From positions 1-64,000 of the forward strand of contig CAZNKU010000001.1 in assembly GCA_964573775.1 (NCBI GenBank): a stretch of DNA of 64,000 nt, given 5' to 3'. The notes under the pieces were generated by a model. That model had not been told where the DNA came from, did no database searches, and saw nothing but the letters and a program-made list of their open reading frames with translations. This DNA is from CAZNKU01 sp964573775 (lineage in GTDB: Bacteria; Bacillota; Clostridia; Monoglobales; Firm-18). Position numbers and translations under genes: made by a program. Shown here piece by piece: positions 31,755-42,021 of this stretch; the first letter of the stretch is position 1; every line of letters starts with the position of its first letter.

Positions 31755-33086
31755 TAAATCAGTTATTGTTCCCGCACCCATAGTTAATATGATATCGTCA
31801 GGTTTTACATTAGCCTTTAAATGCTCGGATATTTCTGCAAAGTCGGAAATATACTGGGCATTTTCTATTTTATCAGAAATAGCACAAGCTGTAATTCCAA
31901 TTGTATTTTTTTCTCTTGCGGCATATATATCAGTTACTATGACATTATCATAATTTGAAAGAACCTCAATAAAATCATTTAACAGAGCATTTGTCCTTGA
32001 ATATGTGTGAGGTTGAAAAACTACCCATATTTCATTATGTTTCATTTTTGATGCAGTATCAAACGTTGCGGCAATTTCAGTAGGATGATGTGCATAGTCA
32101 TCATATACCTTAGCACCGTTTACAGTTCCCTTATATTCAAAGCGTCTTTTTGTGCCGCCAAAATTTTCTATGCCTTTTACAATACTTTCTACATCTATAC
32201 CCATTTTGTGGGCAGACGCAAAAACTGCAGTTGCATTTGAAACATTATGGTTACCACCAACTGAAAGATGAATACTCGCAAGGTGTTTATCACCTTTATA
32301 GATATCAAATATACCGCAACCTTTTTCGTCAAAGGATACATTTTTGTATGAATAATCACCTTTTGCTCCATATTTTATTATTTCACACTTAACATCATCA
32401 AGACTTGCCATAACATTTTCATCATCTGAATTTACAACAACATAACCGTTTTCGGGAATTTTCTTCATGAATTTATTAAATGAATTTTTTATTTGTTCAA
32501 TTCCGCTGAAATAGTCAAGGTGATCTTCCTCAATATTTAAAATCAAAGCAGCATAAGGATTGAATTTTAAAAAACTGTCAACATATTCACATCCTTCAAA
32601 AACAAGATATTTATCCTTTCCTATGTGATAATTTCCGCCAATAGTATTAAGAACACCGCCAACTAAAATTGTAGGATCTTCATCAGCCTCCAGTAAAACA
32701 CATGACAACATTGAAGTTGTGGTTGTTTTTCCATGTGTGCCGCTGATGGAAATAGGCATATTAAAATCAAGCATAAGCTCTCCTAAAAAGTCAGCTCGCT
32801 CTAAAGTTTCAATCCCTTTGTTTTTTGCTTCACAAAGTTCCGGATTGTCTGCAGCAACCGCAGCAGTATATACAACAAGATCCGGATTGGTTATATTTTC
32901 GGCACAGTTAGGACCAATTGCAATTTCAGCACCGTCATTTTTCAATATCTTTGTTATTTCGGTTTCTGTCCAGTCTGAGCCGGATACTTTTACACCTTTA
33001 GAAAGTAATATATGTGCAAGAGCACTCATACTGATACCGCCAATACCTATAAAATGCACATGGCTGTTTTTATCCATTTTTTTCAA
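31728..33086 (-). CDS. murC: UDP-N-acetylmuramate-L-alanine ligase
   Basis: Adds L-alanine to UDP-MurNAc, the first peptide step of peptidoglycan precursors. 452 residues with HFIGIGGISMSALA at the N-terminus (UDP-binding), the ATP loop SISGTHGKTTTTSMLSCV (about 103-120), the central NIEEDHLDYFSG and C-terminal DDYAHHPTEI. I prefer TTG 33086, nine bases after AGGGAG; ATG 33095 abuts that site and ATG 33077 is a further option. It overlaps the convergent PHP gene by 27 bases. Confidence 0.95.
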   Translation of the reverse strand: MKKMDKNSHVHFIGIGGISMSALAHILLSKGVKVSGSDWTETEITKILKNDGAEIAIGPNCAENITNPDLVVYTAAVAADNPELCEAKNKGIETLERADFLGELMLDFNMPISISGTHGKTTTTSMLSCVLLEADEDPTILVGGVLNTIGGNYHIGKDKYLVFEGCEYVDSFLKFNPYAALILNIEEDHLDYFSGIEQIKNSFNKFMKKIPENGYVVVNSDDENVMASLDDVKCEIIKYGAKGDYSYKNVSFDEKGCGIFDIYKGDKHLASIHLSVGGNHNVSNATAVFASAHKMGIDVESIVKGIENFGGTKRRFEYKGTVNGAKVYDDYAHHPTEIAATFDTASKMKHNEIWVVFQPHTYSRTNALLNDFIEVLSNYDNVIVTDIYAAREKNTIGITACAISDKIENAQYISDFAEISEHLKANVKPDDIILTMGAGTITDLSKFLFDIK

Positions 33087-33245
33087 AATTAACATCTCCC
33101 TGATTTATATATGAAATTTAGAAAAATCACTTTTATTTATTATATAACATTTTTAGTAAAAAAGTCAAAATATTTATGGATTTTTTTTTAAAAATGTTGT
33201 AAACTATATTTATAAATAAAATTTATGATTTTAAAGGTGGAATTT

Positions 33246-33515
33246 ATGAATATTACAGATGTTAAAATCAGAAAAATTAACAACGATGGAAAAATGAAAG
33301 CAATAGTTTCAGTAACATTTGACGATGTTTTTGTTGTACATGATATAAAAATCATTGAAGGCAACGAAAAATTATTTGTTGCAATGCCAAGCAGAAAAAC
33401 TCCCGAGGGTGAATATCGTGATATTGCACATCCAATTAACGCTGCAACAAGGGAATTACTACAAAGTAAAATTATTGCTAAATATGAAGAAGTTAAAAAT
33501 TCAGAATCTCTTTAA
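33246..33515 (+). CDS. spoVG: Regulatory protein SpoVG
   Basis: A small nucleic-acid-binding regulator that affects septation in sporulation and other processes. 89 residues, ITDVKIRKINNDGKMKAIVSVTFDD then FVAMPSRKTPEGEYRDIAHPIN, which is diagnostic. ATG 33246 follows AAAGGTGG; upstream in-frame codons are not part of the protein. The leader is extremely AT-rich. addB begins 52 bases downstream. Confidence 0.97.
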   Translation: MNITDVKIRKINNDGKMKAIVSVTFDDVFVVHDIKIIEGNEKLFVAMPSRKTPEGEYRDIAHPINAATRELLQSKIIAKYEEVKNSESL

Positions 33516-33567
33516 TTTTTAGGGGAAAGCGGACGCTTTTCCCGATTTACATACGGAGGGGAATTAT

Positions 33568-36500
33568 ATGTCCTTGAAAATAATTTATGGTACAGCAGGT
33601 TCCGGTAAAACACAAAAATGCTTTGATTACATAGATGATGTTATAAATAATACTAAACAAAATGTTGTTTACGTTGTACCGGAGCAATATTCTTTGGAAG
33701 CCGAAAGAACTATTTCAGCATATTTTTCAAAAAAAGCACTAGACAGGGTGGAGGTTTTAAGTCCGGATCGCCTTGCTAAAAGAGTTTTTTCCACAGTTGG
33801 TCCGATAATGTGTGATTTTGTAGATGATAATGCAAAATTAATGATTGTTGAAAAAGCAATTATAAAAGTTTTCGGAAAACTTGTATATTTCACAAAAAAT
33901 GCAGACGTTGCAGGCTTTGCATTGGTTATTTTAAGTTTGATAAAAACTTTAAAAAGCAACTGCATAAGTCCGGATAATTTAAAAAAACTTGTTGATGAAG
34001 CTGAAAATGTTTCTTTAAAATACAAACTATACGATTTATTTTTAATATACTCTGAATATGAGAAGTTTTTTGATTTTCCCTATTGTGATTCTGATGATAA
34101 TATGACCAGATTGTCAGAAAAAATTAATGAGTTTAATTTATTTAAAAATACTCACTTTGTATTTGATAACTTTGTTTCGTTTTCAAAACAGCAGTTTAAG
34201 GTTATTGAAGCAATATTGAAAAAATCACCTTGTGTTGTTTTTTCACTTACAACTAATGATTTGAAATTTACAGATAAATACCAGCTTTTTTATAAATCTC
34301 AGATGACAGCTGAAAAATTATTTGATTTAGCATATCATAACAACATTAATGTTTTACCTAATGATTACACAGACCACTGTTGTTCTGAAAATCAAGAACT
34401 TAATTTTCTTAAAAATAATTATTTCAGTTATAAAAAAAATATCTATTCGAAAAAAACAGATAATATTTACATTTGCAAAAGCGATAATTATAATAACGAA
34501 ATAGAACAGATCGCTCAGGAAATACACCGACTTGTCAGAGAAGAAAATTACAGATATAGAGATTTTGCTGTCATTACAAGAAATACCGGTGTATATTATC
34601 CTATAATACGTGATACATTTGAAAGATACGATATATTTTATAATATAACCGAAACAAAATATTCGAACAGTAATTTTTTGTACAATGCACTTATGTCTGT
34701 ATTTGATGTTGTAATAAACAAATATTCTTTTGACTCTGTATTCAATTTTATTCGTAGTTTTTTGTGCAAGTTAGATGATGAAAGTAAATTTTTGTTAGAA
34801 AATTACATACTTGAAACAGGTAACCGTGAAAAGATATGGACAGAAAAAAATGAAGTTACCTTTAAAGGGAGTTTTTCAGATAATGAACTTTTAAAAATTA
34901 ACAAAAGTCTTAATTATGTAAGAAAGTGTTTCTTTGCCTTTACAGATAATTTTAAGGGGAGAAAATCCGTTAAGGAAATAATTTACGCATATTTAGAACT
35001 TTTGAAATTTACAGATGCAGAAAAAGCAGTTACTGAAATTATAAAAACATTCCGTAACACCGGTAACAATGAAGCTGCGGATGAGATAACTTCTGTTTAT
35101 AATCACATTATAACATCACTTAATCAGATGGTTTTGTATTTTGGTGATGACTTAATTACATTTGAAAAATTCTATAAAATACTCAAGTCTGCACTTTCAA
35201 ATACAGCAATTGATACCTTACCATCCGGTGTTGACGATGTAATAATAACTTCTATTGACAGATTTCAGGCACTAAAAAGTAAAGTTGTTTTTGTTGTTGG
35301 CGTTTCTGAAGGTGTAATTCCGTGGGGATACATTAACGAGGGAATATTTAAAGACAGTGAATTGGAAATAATGGGAATTGAGGAAAACACTGTACAGAAA
35401 CACTGTGATGAAAATTATGTTATATACAGACTATTTTCATCCGCTGAAGATAAGCTTTATATTTCATATCCTACTGCTGATAATGAAGGTAATACAGTAG
35501 GGGCATCGTCAATAATATCAAATATAAAAAACATTTTTCCCGAAATTTCTCAGCTTCAGAATATGTATGAAAAAATAAATAAATTAGAAGAGGTAGAGGG
35601 TATTTTACCAACTTTTAATAAACTTATCAAATACAATAGTGAGGGCTTTTGGAACACTGTTTCAAAGTGGTATAAAGTTAACCGACCCGATTTATATAAT
35701 ATAATTAAAAGTGCAAAAAAATACACTAATCTTCCGCCAAAGCTACAAAATGATATTATAAAAAAATTATATGGCAGTGAAATTAAGTCAAGCATATCTC
35801 GTATAGAAAGATATAATCAATGTCACTTTGCATATTTTATTCGTTACGGACTAAATGTAGATGAACGTAAAAAATACAAGCTTGAAGCGAGAGATTACGG
35901 AACATATATGCATGAAATAATTGAAAAATTTTCAGCATATGCCGAAGAATTTGGGTGGAAAAATATTACCGAGGAAATATGCAAAGAAAAAGCTTATGAG
36001 TTAACAAACGAAGTTTTAAGTAATAATTTAAGTGATTTCTATACAGAGTCTAAGCGTCAGACATATTTATTCAATAAAATAACTTCTACAATGAATACTG
36101 TGCTATGGAATATTACGGGATTTTATAAAGATAGTGGTTATATTTCAATAGGGCACGAAGTATCATTTGATGATGATGCAGAATTTAAACCAATTACCCT
36201 TACTTTATCTGATGGTACGGTTGTAAAGTTACGTGGAAAAGTTGACCGTGCTGATATTAAACGTACTGCAAACGGTGATTTTGTGAGTATTGTTGATTAT
36301 AAATCCTCTGCAAAAGATATAAGTTTTGAAAGAATTTTATGCGGAATTCAAATTCAATTACCAATATATATTAGTGCAATATGTAAAAACCTTGAAAACA
36401 AAGGTGAAAATATAATACCCGCTGCTATGCTGTACTATCATATTGACGATCCAATAATTGAGGGTGATAAAGATGTATCTGATGAAGAAATATACACAGA

Positions 36501-36828
36501 AATTGAAAAAAAATTAAAAATGCATGGTGTAGTTCATGAATCGGCTGATATTTCATCCTTATTTATTGCAAAGAAAAATGTTACAATTAATCAAATAAAT
36601 AAAATCTGTGAGACCGCATATAAAACAATGAAAAAAGCTTTGGAAAAAATGATTTCGGGTAATATTGATATAAATCCATATGCTATTGGTAACTCAACCG
36701 CATGTGATTATTGTCCTTACAACAATATATGCAGTTTTGAACAAAGTCTGAAAGACAATAATTACATTAAGTACAAAAAACAAAAGATGGAGGAGTTTTT
36801 CGAAAATGTCGACCAAATGGACAAATGA
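33568..36828 (+). CDS. addB: ATP-dependent helicase/deoxyribonuclease subunit B
   Basis: Subunit of the AddAB helicase-nuclease, which processes double-strand breaks for RecA. 1086 residues: Walker A GTAGSGKTQ at residues 8-16, and a C-terminal RecB-like nuclease (VDRADIKR through SIVDYKSS, about 890-915). The iron-sulfur staple cysteines are present: one in RYNQCHFAYF (about 751) and three in ACDYCPYNNIC (about 1047-1057). It overlaps addA by 23 bases, giving coupled translation of the heterodimer. Confidence 0.96.
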   Translation: MSLKIIYGTAGSGKTQKCFDYIDDVINNTKQNVVYVVPEQYSLEAERTISAYFSKKALDRVEVLSPDRLAKRVFSTVGPIMCDFVDDNAKLMIVEKAIIKVFGKLVYFTKNADVAGFALVILSLIKTLKSNCISPDNLKKLVDEAENVSLKYKLYDLFLIYSEYEKFFDFPYCDSDDNMTRLSEKINEFNLFKNTHFVFDNFVSFSKQQFKVIEAILKKSPCVVFSLTTNDLKFTDKYQLFYKSQMTAEKLFDLAYHNNINVLPNDYTDHCCSENQELNFLKNNYFSYKKNIYSKKTDNIYICKSDNYNNEIEQIAQEIHRLVREENYRYRDFAVITRNTGVYYPIIRDTFERYDIFYNITETKYSNSNFLYNALMSVFDVVINKYSFDSVFNFIRSFLCKLDDESKFLLENYILETGNREKIWTEKNEVTFKGSFSDNELLKINKSLNYVRKCFFAFTDNFKGRKSVKEIIYAYLELLKFTDAEKAVTEIIKTFRNTGNNEAADEITSVYNHIITSLNQMVLYFGDDLITFEKFYKILKSALSNTAIDTLPSGVDDVIITSIDRFQALKSKVVFVVGVSEGVIPWGYINEGIFKDSELEIMGIEENTVQKHCDENYVIYRLFSSAEDKLYISYPTADNEGNTVGASSIISNIKNIFPEISQLQNMYEKINKLEEVEGILPTFNKLIKYNSEGFWNTVSKWYKVNRPDLYNIIKSAKKYTNLPPKLQNDIIKKLYGSEIKSSISRIERYNQCHFAYFIRYGLNVDERKKYKLEARDYGTYMHEIIEKFSAYAEEFGWKNITEEICKEKAYELTNEVLSNNLSDFYTESKRQTYLFNKITSTMNTVLWNITGFYKDSGYISIGHEVSFDDDAEFKPITLTLSDGTVVKLRGKVDRADIKRTANGDFVSIVDYKSSAKDISFERILCGIQIQLPIYISAICKNLENKGENIIPAAMLYYHIDDPIIEGDKDVSDEEIYTEIEKKLKMHGVVHESADISSLFIAKKNVTINQINKICETAYKTMKKALEKMISGNIDINPYAIGNSTACDYCPYNNICSFEQSLKDNNYIKYKKQKMEEFFENVDQMDK

Positions 36829-39800
36829 ACAAAAAAAAGCAATTAGCGAAAAACATAACAATATTCTTGTTTCTGCTGCAGCAGGTTCAGGCAAAACTGC
36901 TGTATTGGTACAACGAGTTGTAGATATGGTTACAGATAAAGAAAACCCTATATACATAAACCATCTCCTTGTTGCAACATTTACCAATGCAGCTGCTTTG
37001 GAAATGAAGGACAGAATATACAACGCTCTTCAGGAAAAAATCAAAGAAAATCCGGAGGATTCTTTTATAAAAGAACAGATTGTGTTGCTTGGTCAGGCTC
37101 AGATTTCTACTATTCATTCTTTATGTACAAATCTCATACGGGAAAATTATCATCTTTTAGGCATAAGACACGATTTTGATATAGCTGATGAAGTAAGACT
37201 GTCATCTATAAAAAAAGAGGCAATGGAGCTTGTACTTGAAGAAAGGTACAACGGTTCAGACAAAGATTTTTATAATACTGTTGATGCTTTTGGTGGTAAA
37301 AAGAATGACAAAAACCTTGAAGAAATAATTTTGAATATTTATAGTTTTTCCGAAAGTTTGCCTAACCCACAAAAATGGTTAACTGACTGTTATATGAATC
37401 TGGATGACAAATCTTTTGTTGAAAAAATCAAAAGCTTTGTTAACAATAGCATCCGTAAAGAAATATCTGATATAATTAAAGAATACGATAAAGCAATAGA
37501 TATTATTGAAACCGATGCGGGACTAATTAATTATTATGATGCTTTCGTGTGTGATTACAATATACTTTCTATGATGTTAGAAACAAAAACAGATTCAACT
37601 ATAGAACGAGCACGTAATTTTGAATTTTTGGGTTTGGGACGCAAAAAGAATGATGCCGATCCTGTTAATGCAAACTATGTTAAAACTGTAAGAGACGGCG
37701 CTAAATCAAGAATCCCTGAACTACTTAATTTATATTGCTACACAGACGAGCAAATCGAAGAGGAAATTAAACTTATTTATCCCTATGTAAAAACAATATG
37801 TTCTCTTGTTACAGAATTTAAAGATACTTTTTCATTAATGAAATCTGCTGAAAATATCCTTGATTTTAATGATCTGGAACATTATGCTATCAGGCTTCTT
37901 GAAGAAAATGAAGATTTAAGAGAATATTTAAAAGACTTTTACACAGAAATACTAGTTGATGAATATCAGGACACAAACGGTGTACAGGCTCATTTGTTTA
38001 ATTTATTATCAAATGGTAAAAATTTGTTTACTGTTGGTGATGTTAAACAGAGTATTTACGGATTTCGAAATTCAAATCCAAGATATTTTTTGGAAAAATA
38101 CAATCTGTTTGATTATGATAATTCTGAAAAAGGAATTAAGATAAACCTGTCAAAAAATTTCAGAAGCACCAATTCAGTTATCAGCGGAATTAATTGTTTC
38201 TTTGAGCAATTAATGATTTCCGATGTAGGAGGAGTTTCATACAATGATGAACATGCACTTGTATACGGAAATGAAGAAATAAAAGATATAGATTGTCCGA
38301 TAGAAAGGTATGTTATTAATATATCAAAAAAAGATAATGAGAATTATGATGAAGACAAACATACATTAGAGGCTATTTTTATTGCAAATAAAATACATGA
38401 ACTTGTTGAAGTAATAAAGCCCGAAATATATGATAAAAAAGAAAAAAAATTCAGACCGGTTACATATAAGGACATTGTTGTGCTTATGAGAAAAACAAAA
38501 AACATAGCATCACTTTATGCTCATGTTTTTGAGGAAAGAAATATACCTGTATATACAGCAGAATCCGGAGGATATTTCAATTGCATTGAAATTGCCACAA
38601 TGATATCTTTTTTGGATGTTATAGAAAATCCTCTACAGGATATATCTTTACTTGCAGTTATGAGAAGTCCTGTTTTTTCTTTTGATGACAATCATATTGC
38701 AAAAATAAGATCTGAAAATAAAAATATCCATTTTTATGAATTACTAAAAAAATCAGATGATGAAAAAGTAGTTGCTTTTATAAAAAAAATAGAGGAATTA
38801 AGAGAGTTTGCAAAATATAATGATGTAAGCTCATTGATAAGAAAAATTGTATTTGACACAGGTTACTACCATTTTGTTGGTAATCTTCCAAACGGTAAAA
38901 TGAGAATGCTTAATCTTAATTTGTTATGTGAAAGAGCAGGTGCTTTTTCAGCAAAAGAGCATAAGACAGTGTCAAATTTTATTTCTTACATTAGAACAAT
39001 GATTGAAAGTAAAAATGAATATCCTTTACCAAAGTTGTGTAGTGAAAATGATAATGTTGTAAATATTATGTCCATACACAAAAGTAAAGGACTGGAATTT
39101 CCTGTAGTATTTTTGTGCGAAACAGGAGCATCTTTTAATAAAGACGATTTAAGGTCATCTTATATTTATGATGAAGAGTACGGTCTTGCAATGAATATTA
39201 TTGATGTTAAAAGGCGCATTAAGTATACTCCTTTTTTAAAAAAAGCCATTAGTATAAAAAAGAAAGATGAACTTATTGCGGAGGAAATAAGACTATTGTA
39301 TGTCGCACTTACAAGAGCCAAATATAAGCTTGTGATTTCCGGTACAGATACATACAAGGACGAATCATTTGATTTTGATTCAAACTCATACCACATCAAA
39401 AAGAAAAGTAATTATCTTGATATGTTGCTTATAAAAAATAAACATATTCCTGATTACAAAGTTTTTAATGCATCAGATATTTTAATGGATGACGTAAAAA
39501 AATCCGAAATAATAACTGAAAATAAAAAAGAAAGTGATTATTCCGAATTTTCAGATATGATATCGGAACGGCTTGATTTTTCATACAAATATCCAGAAAC
39601 AAAGTTTATTCCGTCAAAAAAGTCTATAAGTGAAATTGTTGATGGATATTCAGACATTAATCTTAATAGCATTAAACTTGAAAACACGGATATAACACCG
39701 GCACAAAAAGGTACATTGATACATTTTATATTACAAAATATTGATTTGGATAATGTATTTGATTTCAATGCAATAGAGGAACAGATTAACACTATGATAA

Positions 39801-40156
39801 GAAAAGGATTCTTTGATAAAAAATACAAAGAAATCATTGATATTATGGCAATATATAATTTCTTTATAAGCGATATTGGAAAAAGAATGTTAAATGCAGA
39901 AGAAATATATAGAGAATTTAAATTCTGCGTTGATATTCCTGCAAATGAGATTGGCTATACTTCCAAAAATGAAACAGTACTTATACAGGGTGTTATAGAC
40001 TGTTGCTTTATTGAGGATGGTGAATTTGTTATTATAGATTATAAAACGGGTAGTTTAAACGAAAAATATAATACACAGATACAACTTTATAAAAGATGTC
40101 TTGAAATTTCAACGGGTAAAAAGGTAAAAGAAACACTTATTTATCCGCTAATATGA
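36806..40156 (+). CDS. addA: ATP-dependent helicase/nuclease subunit A
   Basis: The UvrD-like helicase and second nuclease of AddAB. 1116 residues: Walker A VSAAAGSGKTAVLVQR (about 22-37), Walker B LVDEYQDTN (about 383-391), motif III GDVKQSIYGFR (about 411), motif V NIMSIHKSKGLEFPVVFL (about 753), motif VI LLYVALTRAK (about 828), and the nuclease motif FVIIDYKTG (about 1074) preceded by GVIDCCF. ATG 36806 lies within addB after GGAGG. No Chi recognition can be predicted from sequence. Confidence 0.96.
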   Translation: MSTKWTNEQKKAISEKHNNILVSAAAGSGKTAVLVQRVVDMVTDKENPIYINHLLVATFTNAAALEMKDRIYNALQEKIKENPEDSFIKEQIVLLGQAQISTIHSLCTNLIRENYHLLGIRHDFDIADEVRLSSIKKEAMELVLEERYNGSDKDFYNTVDAFGGKKNDKNLEEIILNIYSFSESLPNPQKWLTDCYMNLDDKSFVEKIKSFVNNSIRKEISDIIKEYDKAIDIIETDAGLINYYDAFVCDYNILSMMLETKTDSTIERARNFEFLGLGRKKNDADPVNANYVKTVRDGAKSRIPELLNLYCYTDEQIEEEIKLIYPYVKTICSLVTEFKDTFSLMKSAENILDFNDLEHYAIRLLEENEDLREYLKDFYTEILVDEYQDTNGVQAHLFNLLSNGKNLFTVGDVKQSIYGFRNSNPRYFLEKYNLFDYDNSEKGIKINLSKNFRSTNSVISGINCFFEQLMISDVGGVSYNDEHALVYGNEEIKDIDCPIERYVINISKKDNENYDEDKHTLEAIFIANKIHELVEVIKPEIYDKKEKKFRPVTYKDIVVLMRKTKNIASLYAHVFEERNIPVYTAESGGYFNCIEIATMISFLDVIENPLQDISLLAVMRSPVFSFDDNHIAKIRSENKNIHFYELLKKSDDEKVVAFIKKIEELREFAKYNDVSSLIRKIVFDTGYYHFVGNLPNGKMRMLNLNLLCERAGAFSAKEHKTVSNFISYIRTMIESKNEYPLPKLCSENDNVVNIMSIHKSKGLEFPVVFLCETGASFNKDDLRSSYIYDEEYGLAMNIIDVKRRIKYTPFLKKAISIKKKDELIAEEIRLLYVALTRAKYKLVISGTDTYKDESFDFDSNSYHIKKKSNYLDMLLIKNKHIPDYKVFNASDILMDDVKKSEIITENKKESDYSEFSDMISERLDFSYKYPETKFIPSKKSISEIVDGYSDINLNSIKLENTDITPAQKGTLIHFILQNIDLDNVFDFNAIEEQINTMIRKGFFDKKYKEIIDIMAIYNFFISDIGKRMLNAEEIYREFKFCVDIPANEIGYTSKNETVLIQGVIDCCFIEDGEFVIIDYKTGSLNEKYNTQIQLYKRCLEISTGKKVKETLIYPLI

Positions 40157-40180
40157 TTTATAATTTATATTCATAAACAC

Positions 40181-40209
40181 TTGATAATGTATATTTTTTT
40201 TGTTATAAT
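40181..40209 (+). promoter_or_regulatory. Promoter of the ireB-murJ envelope block
   Basis: TTGATA (40181-40186), 17-base spacer, TATAAT (40204-40209), about 60 bases ahead of ireB. No other clear promoter or terminator was seen between here and 47595, so one long transcript is plausible. Confidence 0.75.
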
Positions 40210-40268
40210 AATATATATTGTTGTTTTAAACAATTATTCAACTATAAATTATACTGGAGGCTGATATT

Positions 40269-40511
40269 ATGGGAGAAACAATGAAGTTTGATGGATTTAA
40301 CAAAAAGGCTGAACCAAAAGCAATTATAATGGAGGTTTATCAAGCTCTAAAAGAAAAAGGATATAATCCAATCAGTCAGATTGTAGGTTATGTTATGTCC
40401 GGAGACCCTACATACATTACAAGCCACAACAATGCACGCGCATTAATTATGAAGCTTGAACGTGATGAACTTCTTGAAGAATTATTTAAGGAATACCTGA
40501 AAGACGAATAG
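40269..40511 (+). CDS. ireB: IreB family regulatory protein
   Basis: 80 residues of the IreB (formerly DUF965/YrzL) family: MKFDGFNKKAEPKAIIMEVYQALKEKG then NPISQIVGYVMSGDPTYITSHNNARALI. In Enterococcus, IreB is phosphorylated by the PASTA kinase IreK and influences cephalosporin resistance. The usual neighbours alaS and ruvX are absent; instead murJ starts 10 bases downstream. This places a putative kinase target at the head of an envelope gene block. Phosphosites cannot be judged by eye: the family's N-terminal threonine region is represented by MGETMKF. Confidence 0.92.
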   Translation: MGETMKFDGFNKKAEPKAIIMEVYQALKEKGYNPISQIVGYVMSGDPTYITSHNNARALIMKLERDELLEELFKEYLKDE

Positions 40512-40521
40512 GAGCTTATAA

Positions 40522-42021
40522 TTGAAAAGTACAGTTAAAACCGTTAGTTTTATGATGATTGCAACTTTATTTTCAAAGATTGCGGGTCTACTTAGAGATG
40601 TTTTTATTGCCGCTAAGTACGGTACTGAAAGTATGGAAGCTGTTGCATACAGTTATGCAAGCAGTCTGCCTGTGCAGTTATTTGACTTTACATTAGGTGC
40701 AGCTGTTTTAGCAACTTTTATTCCTATATTTAACAGTTATATGGAAAAAGGTGAAAATAAACGAGCTTATGAATTTTCAAACAATTTCATAAATATTACT
40801 GTGTTTATTTCTGCAACAATCAGTGTTTTAGGAATTGTATTTTCAAAACAAATCGGTGTGTTTATTGCACCTGATTTAAATCAGGAAACTCAGCAATTAT
40901 TGCAAAATTTAATAATCATTGTATTACCAACAACAATTTTTACAACTTTAGCATATTCTTTTGTCGGCATTTTGCAATCCCTCGGAGAATTCAATGTTCC
41001 GGCAATTATAAGTATGGTATCAAATATTGTTATCATTGCATATCTTTTGTTTTTTGACAATGTGTATGGCTTATGTGTAGCAATGCTTGTAGGCTGGGCA
41101 ATGCAGTTTATAATACAGATACCTGCACTGATTAAGAAAAAATATAAATACAGGCTTTCTTTTAATTTTAAAGATACGGGTATAAAAGAAGCATTGATTA
41201 TGGCTTTTCCTATTCTTATCAGTTCATGGGTACAGCCAATATCTCTTTTTGTAAACAAGCGTTATGCTTCAGCAATTGCCGGCGGTGGTCCTGCACTTGA
41301 TTATGCAAATCGTTTTTATATAATTGTTGTCGGAGTATTTGTTCTTGCTATAACAAACTATATTTTTCCCGCTTTATCCAAAAAAGCAGGAATTAATGAT
41401 GAAAAAGGATTCAATGACATTTTATTGGCTTCTATGCGTGTAATGTTTTTAATAATAACTCCAATAATGATTGGTATGTTTTTAATATCAGAAGATATTG
41501 TTATGCTTGTATACGGAAGAGGTAATTTTAATGAAAATTCCATAAAACTTACTGCATCAGCTCTTAGATTTTTTTCTTTGGGTATGATTGCATATGGTAT
41601 TAATGAAATTTTGAATAAATGTTTTTATTCAATGAAAAATGCCAAATTACCTATGTTCGCATCTTTTATAGGAATAATTTTTTCTGTTATTATGTCTTCA
41701 CTTTCCGTAAATGTATGGAATTTAGGAATTAAGGGACTTGCCTTGAGTTCTTCAATTTCAGTTTATATTGTTGCAACAATGTTGCTTCTATTTATACAAC
41801 ATAAAATTAAATTTTTAAACTTAGAATTGTTAATCCACATATTCAAAGTATTTCTTTCGGGTGTTCTTATGGCGGTATTTATTGTGTCGATAAAACCGTT
41901 TATAGATAATTTCAATGTTTTGATAAGAATTATAATCACTGTTTCAGGCAGCGTAATTGTGTATGCAATTGGTTTGTTTGTTCTAAGAGTAAAAGATGTT
42001 AGTGAGGTGATAAAAAAATGA
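40522..42021 (+). CDS. murJ: Lipid II flippase MurJ
   Basis: Moves lipid II across the membrane. 499 residues of the MviN/MurJ branch of the MOP superfamily with about fourteen membrane helices; starts STVKTVSFMMIATLFSKIAGLLRDVFIA, a hallmark of the family, and contains the charged pore segment GGGPALDYANRFY (about residues 254-266). TTG start at 40522 follows AGGAG. The gene overlaps the next by four bases. Confidence 0.93.
   Translation: MKSTVKTVSFMMIATLFSKIAGLLRDVFIAAKYGTESMEAVAYSYASSLPVQLFDFTLGAAVLATFIPIFNSYMEKGENKRAYEFSNNFINITVFISATISVLGIVFSKQIGVFIAPDLNQETQQLLQNLIIIVLPTTIFTTLAYSFVGILQSLGEFNVPAIISMVSNIVIIAYLLFFDNVYGLCVAMLVGWAMQFIIQIPALIKKKYKYRLSFNFKDTGIKEALIMAFPILISSWVQPISLFVNKRYASAIAGGGPALDYANRFYIIVVGVFVLAITNYIFPALSKKAGINDEKGFNDILLASMRVMFLIITPIMIGMFLISEDIVMLVYGRGNFNENSIKLTASALRFFSLGMIAYGINEILNKCFYSMKNAKLPMFASFIGIIFSVIMSSLSVNVWNLGIKGLALSSSISVYIVATMLLLFIQHKIKFLNLELLIHIFKVFLSGVLMAVFIVSIKPFIDNFNVLIRIIITVSGSVIVYAIGLFVLRVKDVSEVIKK

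Noticed and set aside
33522..33543. Hairpin GGGAAAGC/GCTTTTCCC between spoVG and addB as a terminator
   Set aside because: The stem has a bulge and no T tract follows on either strand. spoVG and addB may be cotranscribed, but the hairpin alone does not support termination.
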